A stretch of 64,000 bases of DNA from Algibacter sp045066735 (lineage in GTDB: Bacteria > Bacteroidota > Bacteroidia > Flavobacteriales > Flavobacteriaceae): contig NZ_JBISHH010000023.1 of NCBI RefSeq assembly GCF_045066735.1, forward strand, positions 196,174 to 260,173, written 5' to 3'. Position 1 is the first letter of the stretch. The number at the start of each line of letters is the position of its first letter. The notes below the pieces were generated by a model. That model had not been told where the DNA came from. It ran no database searches and was given only the letters and a program-made list of their open reading frames with translations. Shown here piece by piece: positions 34,452 through 42,531 of this stretch. Position numbers and translations under genes: made by a program.

Positions 34452-37445
34452 CTATCCAATCTTTAATTTAGTATTGGTTATAAATTTTGGAGAGGGATCA
34501 CTATACCGTGGATCTTGAATAATAGCAAGTTTTTCCATGGTAATAACTTCTATCGTTATACAATCGAACTCATCGATAACCTTGCCAGTAATGGTATAAA
34601 TACCCTTGCCACGAAATGGATATTTACTCGCTACAGGCGGAAAATGCACTGTATCAATAAAATCTCCATCAAAATCTAAAAAGGTTCCAAAATGCATATA
34701 TTTTCCATTTGATGTTCGCGTATTTTTTGTGGTTACCAAATAGGCTTCAATAGAAATATTTCTGTTTTTAAACTTTGGTAATAACGCGGCACGTAATGGC
34801 TGTACAGCTTTTTGCTCCAACAAACTAAACGGATTACATAATGTAAACCCTAAAAGCTCTAAAGCATCAAAAGCATTTTCTAATGCTGTACTTGGCAGTT
34901 CGGGTGTTTTATACTGAACACGTTCGGTTTCAAATAGATTAATAACATGATCTTGAACTACAGTTTTGCTTATTTTTAAATGCGCACTCCAAAGTAACTC
35001 ACGTTTATTAACACCTGTAAACCGGAACGCATTTATTTTTATAAGAATTGCGGTTTGCTCTACTGATATATTTATGCGTTCGATAAAATCGTCTAAACTT
35101 TTAAACACTCCATTTTTATCCCGCTCTAAAAGCAATTTTTGAATAGTTTTAGCTTCTAAACCATGCAAAAACATAAAACCTAAATAAATTATTTTTCCTT
35201 TAATAAAAGCTTCATTAAAACTGGTATTAACACAAGGTGCTTCAATAATTCCACCGTGCATTCTAGCTTCATGCACATATAGTTCCGTACTATAAAAACC
35301 ACCAAAATTATTAATAGTGGCTACCATATATTCTAAGGGGTAATATGCCTTTAAAAATAAGCTTTGGTAGCTTTCTACGGCGTAAGAAGCCGAATGTCCC
35401 TTTGCAAACGCATAACCAGCAAAACTTTCAATTTGTTTCCAAATCTCTTCAACCACATCTAGAGGTTCTCCTTTTTGCTTACAATTATTAAAAAAAAGCT
35501 GCTTTACAGATAAAAACTCATCACGCGACCTAAACTTACCAGACATCCCCCGTCTTAACTTATCGGCTTCAGCCAAAGTTAATCCACCAAAATAATGTGC
35601 TACTTTAATAACATCTTCTTGATACACCATAACACCATAAGTTTCTGGCATAATATTAAGTAAAACTGGATGTGCCGTTTTACAACGCTCCGGGTTGCGA
35701 TAACGCAAAATGTATTCGCGCATCATTCCTGATTTTGAAACACCAGGACGAATAATAGAACTAGCTGCCACCAAACCCAAATAATTATCAACTTGTAACT
35801 TTTTAAGCAGCATACGCATAGCAGGAGATTCTACGTAAAAACAACCAATAGCCTGAGCATTTCTCAAAATGTGCTTTATGTTTTCATCTGTTTTAAACCC
35901 TTTAATATCATGTATATCAATAGGCGGTTTTTCTGGATGATTATATTTTACAATATTGACCGTATCTTTAATTTTCCCTAAACCACGCTGACTTAAAATA
36001 TCGAATTTATAAAGTCCAATATCTTCAGCAACTACCATGTCAAAATTTGTAGTAGCAAAGCCTTTCGGCGGAAAAAACGTTGCTGTATAATAGTGAATAG
36101 GCTTTTCTGAAATAATAATTCCGCTAGCATGAATACCCAAATAGTTAGGAAATCCCTGAATATATTCACTGTAAACAATAACTAATTGCGACAGTTTATC
36201 CAAGGTTTTTATATTGTAATGCCCTTTGCTTAACATATCTATTTCAGCTTTTGGCAATCCAAAAACTTTGCCCAATTCACGTACCGATGCTTTAAACTTA
36301 AACGTATTATAAACCGCTAAAAGCGCTGTATTTTTAAAAGTTTTAAAAATGAATTCCGTAATATCATCCCGATCGGTCCATGAAAAATCAATATCAAAAT
36401 CGGGAGGGTTTTTTCTATATAAATTTATAAAACGTTCAAAATATAAATCGAGCTCTACAGGGTCTACATCTGTAATCCGTAACAAATAAGCCACAATACT
36501 ATTAGCTCCACTACCCCGACCTACGTAATAATAATTTTTACTTCGGGCATATTTTAAAATTTTCCAGTTCATTAAAAAATATGATACAAAATTCTTCTCT
36601 TTAATAATGCTTAATTCTTTTTCTATCCGGTTAAAAATAACACCATCGGGTTTTTTATATCGATAATCTAAACCATCATAAGTAAGCTTCTTTAGTAATT
36701 TAAAATCTAAATCTTCGCTTTTAGTGTACGATTTTTGATTGTTTGGTATATCACCCGAAAAATCAAAATTTACAGAACATTGATTTAAAACAGATTTTGT
36801 GTTTTCAATAATTTCAGGGAATTCATTATAAACTTCACTGAGCACTTTAGCAGAAAGCATGATGTCGGCTTCTTTTCCTTCTTCACTTTTATCTAGTTTA
36901 CTTAATAGCGTATTATTATCAATAGCACGCAATAAACGGTGTGTATTGAATCCTTTTTTATTTTCAAAGGACACTGATTGAAAAACAACTAGTTTCTCCC
37001 GATTTTGATTCCATTTAGAAAATTTAATTTTATTTAAATCTTCTGGTTTTACACCTAAATACTCAAACTTTTTTAAGTTGAAATTTTTACCATATTTATA
37101 GGGATAAATAACCAAAGCATCTTCTAAAACATCCGCTTCATTTGGTATTGTTAGGCTAGCATTGTGCAAAAAAGTAGATAAGTACCTATTAATATTATGA
37201 AAGCCTTTATTATTTTTAGCAAGCATTACAAATTGTTGCTTCGCACCATTCCTAAAATCTACACCTAACACTGGTTTTATATTATATTTTTTCGACAACC
37301 GAACAAAATCTAAGCATGCCGATGTGTTATTAATATCGGTTAATGCCATAGTTTTAAAACCATTTTTAGCAGAAATGGCAAGTAATTTTTCAGGACTTAT
37401 CGTCCCGTAACGTAGGCTATAATATGAATGACAATTTAAATACAT
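34452..37445 (-). CDS. DNA polymerase III alpha-type subunit, short DnaE
   Basis: A 997-residue C-family DNA polymerase. The start at 37445 (MYLNCHSYYSLRYG) is the typical N-terminus; an in-frame ATG 20 codons upstream gives an implausible leader. The PHP domain is degenerate: LNCHSYYSL has Asn where the first metal His should be, and ALTDINN has Ile where a His is usual. The catalytic PDFDIDF motif (two of the three Asp residues) and GRGSGANSIVAYLL are intact. The C-terminal OB-fold region is present, but the protein is shorter than replicative DnaE (about 1150-1450). It lies divergent from an S24 repressor and near a UmuD-like gene, so it is likely a damage-induced, translesion-type polymerase rather than the replicase. 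Confidence 0.9.
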   Translation of the reverse strand: MYLNCHSYYSLRYGTISPEKLLAISAKNGFKTMALTDINNTSACLDFVRLSKKYNIKPVLGVDFRNGAKQQFVMLAKNNKGFHNINRYLSTFLHNASLTIPNEADVLEDALVIYPYKYGKNFNLKKFEYLGVKPEDLNKIKFSKWNQNREKLVVFQSVSFENKKGFNTHRLLRAIDNNTLLSKLDKSEEGKEADIMLSAKVLSEVYNEFPEIIENTKSVLNQCSVNFDFSGDIPNNQKSYTKSEDLDFKLLKKLTYDGLDYRYKKPDGVIFNRIEKELSIIKEKNFVSYFLMNWKILKYARSKNYYYVGRGSGANSIVAYLLRITDVDPVELDLYFERFINLYRKNPPDFDIDFSWTDRDDITEFIFKTFKNTALLAVYNTFKFKASVRELGKVFGLPKAEIDMLSKGHYNIKTLDKLSQLVIVYSEYIQGFPNYLGIHASGIIISEKPIHYYTATFFPPKGFATTNFDMVVAEDIGLYKFDILSQRGLGKIKDTVNIVKYNHPEKPPIDIHDIKGFKTDENIKHILRNAQAIGCFYVESPAMRMLLKKLQVDNYLGLVAASSIIRPGVSKSGMMREYILRYRNPERCKTAHPVLLNIMPETYGVMVYQEDVIKVAHYFGGLTLAEADKLRRGMSGKFRSRDEFLSVKQLFFNNCKQKGEPLDVVEEIWKQIESFAGYAFAKGHSASYAVESYQSLFLKAYYPLEYMVATINNFGGFYSTELYVHEARMHGGIIEAPCVNTSFNEAFIKGKIIYLGFMFLHGLEAKTIQKLLLERDKNGVFKSLDDFIERINISVEQTAILIKINAFRFTGVNKRELLWSAHLKISKTVVQDHVINLFETERVQYKTPELPSTALENAFDALELLGFTLCNPFSLLEQKAVQPLRAALLPKFKNRNISIEAYLVTTKNTRTSNGKYMHFGTFLDFDGDFIDTVHFPPVASKYPFRGKGIYTITGKVIDEFDCITIEVITMEKLAIIQDPRYSDPSPKFITNTKLKIG

Positions 37446-37525
37446 AAGTTTTACAAAATTAGCTACATTTAAAAGTAATTGTTGCTTACATTTGTAGTAA
37501 ACCAAATTAAATATTTAAAAAAGTC
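37446..37525. promoter_or_regulatory. Divergent control region of dnaE and the S24 repressor gene
   Basis: Only 80 bp separate the two starts. TAATTTTG (37461-37454, minus) and TACATTTG (37487-37494, plus) are -7 elements facing outward. A weak inverted repeat, CTACA (37463-37467) and TGTAG (37493-37497), is a candidate operator for the adjacent repressor. The -7 matches are seen; the operator is inference. Confidence 0.45.
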
Positions 37526-38308
37526 ATGAAATTCATTCAATCGAATATTAAACATTTACGGTCTCTGAAAAGTTTTTCTCAGGAGCGTTTTGCGGACGAA
37601 TTAGGTTGGACACGCTCCATTGTGGGTTCTTATGAAGAAGGACGCTCAGAACCTCCTATAGGTCGTTTAATAGAGCTTTCATCTTATTTTAGTATACCAA
37701 TAGATATTTTGGTTAAAAACGATTTACGTCGTACTAAAAACACCTCATTCATTGAAGTAGGAAACAAGCGTGTGTTATTTCCGGTAACGGTAAACGATAT
37801 GGACGAAGATTTAATAGAAATTGTGCCTTCTAAAGCTTCAGCTGGTTATTTACAAGGTTATGCCGATCCGGAATATATTGAGCAACTTCAAAAAATAAAA
37901 CTGCCCTTTTTACCTACAGGAACACATCGTGCATTCCCAATAAGTGGCGACTCTATGCTGCCTGTAAAAGATGGTTCTTTTATTGTTGCAAAATTTATAG
38001 ATACTATAACCGATGTAAAAAACGGGCGCACTTATATTGTACTAACCAAAGACGATGGTTTGGTATATAAACGTGTTTATAATAAAATTAAAGAAAAAGA
38101 CTGTTTAGAGTTACATTCTGACAACAAACTATATACACCATACGATGTAAAAACGGACGATATTATGGAGATTTGGGAATTTACTTGCTGTATTAACACA
38201 CAGGAATATAGCCAAGAAGAACTTAAGCTAAGTAGCATTGTAAACATGTTTCAAGAACTAAAAATTGAATTAAAATCGATTAAAGGCTTAGAAAATTATG
38301 TTTTGTAA
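37526..38308 (+). CDS. HTH-S24 LexA-like transcriptional repressor
   Basis: A 260-residue regulator with an N-terminal HTH of XRE type (SFSQERFADELGWTRSIVGS, residues 16-35) and a C-terminal S24 peptidase. It carries the catalytic Ser143 in SGDSMLPV and Lys182 in VYKRV and a likely self-cleavage site Ala106-Gly107 in SKASAGYL. On DNA damage, RecA filaments would trigger self-cleavage and relieve repression, as for LexA and lambda CI. Divergent from the DnaE-like gene and upstream of the UmuD-like gene, so it probably controls both. Confidence 0.92.
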   Translation: MKFIQSNIKHLRSLKSFSQERFADELGWTRSIVGSYEEGRSEPPIGRLIELSSYFSIPIDILVKNDLRRTKNTSFIEVGNKRVLFPVTVNDMDEDLIEIVPSKASAGYLQGYADPEYIEQLQKIKLPFLPTGTHRAFPISGDSMLPVKDGSFIVAKFIDTITDVKNGRTYIVLTKDDGLVYKRVYNKIKEKDCLELHSDNKLYTPYDVKTDDIMEIWEFTCCINTQEYSQEELKLSSIVNMFQELKIELKSIKGLENYVL

Positions 38309-38409
38309 CCAACGAGCTCATTTTAATATTATAATAACCAACCTAAATAATGATACTTATATAATTTTTTAAAACACCAAAATATCATTAAAAATAAAAC
38401 AAAAAACCG

Positions 38410-38856
38410 ATGGCTATACAGCTAAAAAAATCTGCACCTTTAACGCTTTTTAATCCTGAAGAAACTGAAAACTCAGGCGCGCTTTATTTCGACACAGGGA
38501 TTTCGGCAGGTTACCCTGCTCCTACCGAAGATTTTAGCCAACAGCATTTATCTTTGGACACCGAGCTTGTTAGAAACAAGGAAACCACATTTTATGCACG
38601 TGTAAGCGGTCAATCTATGATTGGTGCAGGACTAGATGATAACGATTTATTGGTAATAGATAGAAGCATAGAACCCACAAATAATAAAATTGCGGTTTGC
38701 TTTTTAGATGGTGAGTTTACTGTTAAGCGTTTAAAAGTGGATAAAGATGAAATGTGGTTAAAACCCGAAAACCCAAACTACCCTATTATTAAAATTACTA
38801 GTGATAATAAGTTTCTTATTTGGGGTATAGTAACTAATGTAATTAAAAAGGTATAA
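38410..38856 (+). CDS. umuD: UmuD-like S24 autoprotease subunit
   Basis: A 148-residue protein matching UmuD in length and order: a short N-terminal arm, cleavage site Ala33-Gly34 in ISAGYPAPTED, Ser69 in VSGQSMIG and Lys106 in TVKRL. Active UmuD' pairs with the Y-family polymerase UmuC for error-prone lesion bypass. No umuC follows: the next 40 bp contain a terminator and then atpC on the other strand. It may act with a polymerase encoded elsewhere, or with the adjacent DnaE. It follows the S24 repressor after a 101-bp gap. Confidence 0.92.
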   Translation: MAIQLKKSAPLTLFNPEETENSGALYFDTGISAGYPAPTEDFSQQHLSLDTELVRNKETTFYARVSGQSMIGAGLDDNDLLVIDRSIEPTNNKIAVCFLDGEFTVKRLKVDKDEMWLKPENPNYPIIKITSDNKFLIWGIVTNVIKKV

Positions 38857-38890
38857 ATATTAGGCCACATTATACTTAAATATAAAGCAT

Positions 38891-38922
38891 AAAAAATGCG
38901 AAGCTAAAGCTTCGCATTTTTT
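38891..38922. terminator. Strong bidirectional terminator
   Basis: Perfect 15-bp stem aaaaaatgcgaagct / agcttcgcatttttt with an AA loop, between convergent umuD and atpC. Confidence 0.9.
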
Positions 38923-38943
38923 ATATAATATAAACTTGATGTT

Positions 38944-39222
38944 TTAGTCTGCTAAAACAATCAACTTATTGTTTTTTAATTCTAACGTTCCAGAGTTAAT
39001 TTTTAACAATGTTGCTCCTTTTGCGTTTTTAGTAAATTTATCTTGAACCGCTTCATCTAATTCTACGTTTCCTGAAATTTTCACAAAACCTTCTTTTAAA
39101 ATAGATATAATTGGCACGTGATTATTTAACATTTCAAATTCGCCATTTACTCCTGGAACAGCAACGCTAGTTACTTCTCCACTAAATAAGGTTGCTTCTG
39201 GTGATACAATTTCTAAATACAT
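38944..39222 (-). CDS. atpC: ATP synthase F1 epsilon subunit
   Basis: Rotor-stalk subunit of the F1Fo ATP synthase, regulating ATP hydrolysis. The 92-residue length is the short form found in Bacteroidota, which keeps the N-terminal beta-sandwich (LEIVSPEATLFSGEVTSVAVPG, then LNNHVPIISIL) and lacks the C-terminal inhibitory helices. It follows atpD after 79 bp. As in other Bacteroidota, these two genes stand apart from the rest of the ATP synthase genes, none of which is in the window. Confidence 0.95.
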   Translation of the reverse strand: MYLEIVSPEATLFSGEVTSVAVPGVNGEFEMLNNHVPIISILKEGFVKISGNVELDEAVQDKFTKNAKGATLLKINSGTLELKNNKLIVLAD

Positions 39223-39301
39223 AATTTTTAAGTATTCCGTAATCAGTATTCAGTATTCAGTCGCGTAATGCTGACTGTTGACTTATAACTGCTTACTAGG
39301 T

Positions 39302-40810
39302 TTACGCTTCAGCTAACATTTTATCTCCAGCTTCAATAGCTTCTTCAATAGTTCCTTTAAGGTTAAACGCTGCTTCTGGTAAGTGATCTAATTCACCATC
39401 CATAATCATGTTAAATCCTTTAATAGTTTCTTTAATATCTACTAAAACACCTTTAAGACCTGTAAATTGCTCTGCAACGTGGAAAGGTTGAGATAAGAAA
39501 CGTTGTACACGTCTTGCTCTACCTACGGCTAATTTATCTTCTTCAGATAATTCCTCCATACCAAGGATAGCAATAATATCTTGTAATTCTTTGTAACGTT
39601 GTAATAACTCTTTAACACGTTGTGCACAGTTATAGTGATCGTCACCTAAAATATCAGCAGTTAAAATTCTTGAAGTAGAATCTAATGGATCTACCGCAGG
39701 ATAAATACCTAACTCAGCAATTTTACGAGACAATACTGTTGTTGCATCTAAGTGAGCAAAGGTTGTTGCCGGTGCAGGATCCGTTAAATCATCCGCAGGT
39801 ACGTATACCGCTTGTACAGATGTAATAGAACCTCTTTTAGTTGAAGTAATACGCTCTTGCATAGCACCCATTTCTGTTGCTAATGTTGGTTGATAACCTA
39901 CCGCAGAAGGCATACGACCTAATAATGCAGATACCTCAGAACCAGCTTGTGTAAAACGGAAGATATTATCTACGAAGAATAATACATCTTTCCCTTGTCC
40001 TTCACCAGCACCATCACGGAAATACTCAGCAATAGTTAAACCAGATAATGCTACACGAGCACGAGCTCCAGGAGGCTCATTCATTTGTCCGAATACGAAA
40101 GTCGCTTTAGACTCTTTCATTCCAGCTTTATCAACTTTAGATAAATCCCATCCGCCTTCTTCCATAGAATGCATAAAGTCATCACCATACTTGATAATTC
40201 CCGACTCTAACATCTCACGTAGTAAATCATTTCCTTCACGAGTTCTTTCACCCACTCCAGCAAATACAGATAAACCACCGTGTCCTTTTGCTATATTGTT
40301 AATCAACTCCTGAATTAATACTGTTTTACCTACTCCAGCACCACCAAATAAACCAATTTTACCACCTTTTGCATAAGGCTCAATTAAATCGATTACTTTA
40401 ATACCAGTAAATAAAACTTCAGTAGAAGTTGATAAATCCTCAAATTTTGGTGCTTGACGGTGAATTGGTAACCCAGCTTCTCCAGCTTTAGGTAAATCTC
40501 CAAGACCATCAATAGCATCTCCAATTACGTTGAATAAACGTCCATAAACGTCATCACCAACAGGCATTTGTATTGGTGCACCCGTAGCATTAACCTCTGT
40601 CCCTCTGCTTAATCCATCAGAAGAATCCATAGCAATAGTACGCACAGTATCTTCACCAATGTGAGATTGTACTTCTAATACTAAAAGCGATCCATCTGCT
40701 TTTTTAATTTCTAATGAATCATAAATTTTTGGAAGTTCAGCACCAGCTCCGAATTCAACATCGATAACTGGACCTACTATTTGTGCAACTTTACCTGTAA
40801 CTTTAGACAT
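39302..40810 (-). CDS. atpD: ATP synthase F1 beta subunit
   Basis: Catalytic subunit of F1, making ATP from ADP and phosphate. 502 residues with Walker A GGAGVGKTVLIQEL, the catalytic Glu in GVGERTREGND, the DELSEE-type loop as MEELSEEDK, and Walker B DVLFFVDNIFRFTQAGSE. Cytoplasmic side of the inner membrane. A -7 element TATATTTG (40878-40871, minus) sits upstream. Confidence 0.99.
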   Translation of the reverse strand: MSKVTGKVAQIVGPVIDVEFGAGAELPKIYDSLEIKKADGSLLVLEVQSHIGEDTVRTIAMDSSDGLSRGTEVNATGAPIQMPVGDDVYGRLFNVIGDAIDGLGDLPKAGEAGLPIHRQAPKFEDLSTSTEVLFTGIKVIDLIEPYAKGGKIGLFGGAGVGKTVLIQELINNIAKGHGGLSVFAGVGERTREGNDLLREMLESGIIKYGDDFMHSMEEGGWDLSKVDKAGMKESKATFVFGQMNEPPGARARVALSGLTIAEYFRDGAGEGQGKDVLFFVDNIFRFTQAGSEVSALLGRMPSAVGYQPTLATEMGAMQERITSTKRGSITSVQAVYVPADDLTDPAPATTFAHLDATTVLSRKIAELGIYPAVDPLDSTSRILTADILGDDHYNCAQRVKELLQRYKELQDIIAILGMEELSEEDKLAVGRARRVQRFLSQPFHVAEQFTGLKGVLVDIKETIKGFNMIMDGELDHLPEAAFNLKGTIEEAIEAGDKMLAEA

Positions 40811-40870
40811 TACTTATGTGTTTAATATTATGCGTTTTAATTCAGTGAAAACACTTTGAGTTTTCGCGTG

Positions 40871-40878
40871 CAAATATA
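40871..40878 (-). promoter_or_regulatory. -7 element of atpD
   Basis: TATATTTG followed by C on the minus strand matches the consensus, 60 bp before the ATG. Confidence 0.5.
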
Positions 40879-40920
40879 GTGGTTTTAATTTAAAATGAAA
40901 GTCGTTTTTATAATAAAAAA

Positions 40921-40941
40921 ACGCATTCCATTGGAACACGT
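40921..40941 (-). terminator. Terminator after the SGNH lipoprotein gene
   Basis: Stem acgcattcca / tggaacacgt with two mismatched positions and flanking A/T-runs; the hairpin ends 26 bp before the gene stop at 40968, on the downstream side. Confidence 0.65.
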
Positions 40942-40967
40942 TTTTTATATTTTTAATAATTGCGCTT

Positions 40968-42530
40968 TTATTGTAATGTAGGCGCGTAATTTGTTGGATA
41001 ATCTCCCGGATTTGGAACATTACCTGAGTCAATAAAATTAGCACCAAAAGAGGTGTCTATAGCTTCTAAAAACTTGTATGCCATATATGAATATCCTCTT
41101 GCTGTTAAATGAATTCCATCTAAACTAACAGCTCCACCTGTTACTAAACTAGCATTTAGTGTGTAATCACCATAAAGAATTCCTGTTGTAGCTAATTCTG
41201 ATAAAATAGTATTTAAATCTACTAAAGCAATATTATCATTAGCATCTGAAACAGCTTTAATGGTAACGTTGTAGGCGTCTGTAGCAGTTTTAATAGCAAG
41301 TTGTTCTTCTGGTGTTAAAACCCATTGATCAGCTAACGGAACCGCAACACCGTTTATACTTTGTGCGTTTCCAGGGATAGCTTCTGTTCCTATAAAAGAA
41401 GAAGAACTAAGCACAAACAAATCATCTGCAGTAGCTTGTCTATACTTTGGAATTCCAGCGAAAGCAGGATTAATTGCTCCCAAATCGGTCAAATCTTCAT
41501 CAATAATAACAACAGCATTTTGTCCTTCAGTAAAATTTATAGTTCTTTTCTCAAGCTCTTCAGCAGTAAACAGACCAGTAGCTTGCAATGCAGCGTAAGC
41601 CTGCTGTAAACCTCCATTATATGTCCCATAAGCAGCAACACTATTTAAAAAGCCAGCAGTAGCAGCATCTAACGGAATTGGATTATATGGCACTGTTGTA
41701 AAATGTGGTAAATCTGTAATATAAGGCACATTTGTAACCACACCTTTAGCTCCTCCACTAGTTAAAGTAGAAACTAAACCACTTAACACATTAGCAAAAA
41801 CATTAGGATCTGTAATGTCATTACTTCCATATGTAGAGGGATCTAAATTACCTTGTTGATCTACTCCGCTTCCACCTGAAACAGCAAAACTTAGAACATC
41901 ATTCGCTCCCATTTCTGATAAAGTAAAAAATGTAGGGTTTTGTGCCATAGCATCTCCTAACATAGTTGCACTTGGACTTGATGCTATTCTAACAAAGTAA
42001 GGATTAGCATAAGAACCTAATCCAGCAAGACTACCGTAAGAATCTGATAATAAATGAAAACTTTTTGCTCCAGGAACACCTAAATTACTAAAAGGTCCTG
42101 TTGGATTATTTAAAACAATATCTGTAGACACCGTTACTGGGCCAACCACAGACTCTAAAGGCACTGGAGTAGAACCCCCAAAAACAAGTCTTGGTTCTGC
42201 TATTCTTGTACCGCCAGCTGCTAAACCTCCAAAATTATCATTGGTTATAGGTTGTGTAAAATCTCCACCTCCCGCAACAGCAAATTGATTGGCTAATAAA
42301 TTTGGAAAAGAATTATTTTGTCCCGCCATAAAAAGCGCACCATCTGTATATCCTGCTGTAAAAGATGCTCCAAGAGACACATAGGTTGAAAAATTGGCTG
42401 ATCCAGAAGTTAGTTCAGGTAAAACCTCAATTCCTTCTTCTCTATTAACATCTTCAATTTCGTTACAACTTGTAAAACCAATTAAAGCTGATAATACTAA
42501 TATATATTTTGAGTTTATAATTTTCTTCAT
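40968..42530 (-). CDS. SGNH/GDSL-like hydrolase lipoprotein
   Basis: A 520-residue outer-membrane lipoprotein. The start at 42530 (MKKIINSKYILVLSALIGFTSC, Cys22 lipidated) is preferred; an upstream in-frame ATG lies inside the receptor gene. SGNH blocks are VSLGASFTAGYTDG (the nucleophile Ser in GxSxxxG, with Ala where GDSL has Asp), GANDV (the GxND block) and LDGIHLTARGY (catalytic Asp/His). The large insertion between blocks includes an extended loop region. It likely hydrolyses an ester and hands the product to the TonB receptor encoded immediately upstream. Substrate unknown. Confidence 0.87.
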   Translation of the reverse strand: MKKIINSKYILVLSALIGFTSCNEIEDVNREEGIEVLPELTSGSANFSTYVSLGASFTAGYTDGALFMAGQNNSFPNLLANQFAVAGGGDFTQPITNDNFGGLAAGGTRIAEPRLVFGGSTPVPLESVVGPVTVSTDIVLNNPTGPFSNLGVPGAKSFHLLSDSYGSLAGLGSYANPYFVRIASSPSATMLGDAMAQNPTFFTLSEMGANDVLSFAVSGGSGVDQQGNLDPSTYGSNDITDPNVFANVLSGLVSTLTSGGAKGVVTNVPYITDLPHFTTVPYNPIPLDAATAGFLNSVAAYGTYNGGLQQAYAALQATGLFTAEELEKRTINFTEGQNAVVIIDEDLTDLGAINPAFAGIPKYRQATADDLFVLSSSSFIGTEAIPGNAQSINGVAVPLADQWVLTPEEQLAIKTATDAYNVTIKAVSDANDNIALVDLNTILSELATTGILYGDYTLNASLVTGGAVSLDGIHLTARGYSYMAYKFLEAIDTSFGANFIDSGNVPNPGDYPTNYAPTLQ

Positions 42531-42531
42531 C

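Noticed and set aside
39223..39301. Short direct repeats (CAGTATT, two to three times) between atpD and atpC
   Set aside because: Too short and too few for a CRISPR or functional array; most likely slippage in a spacer.
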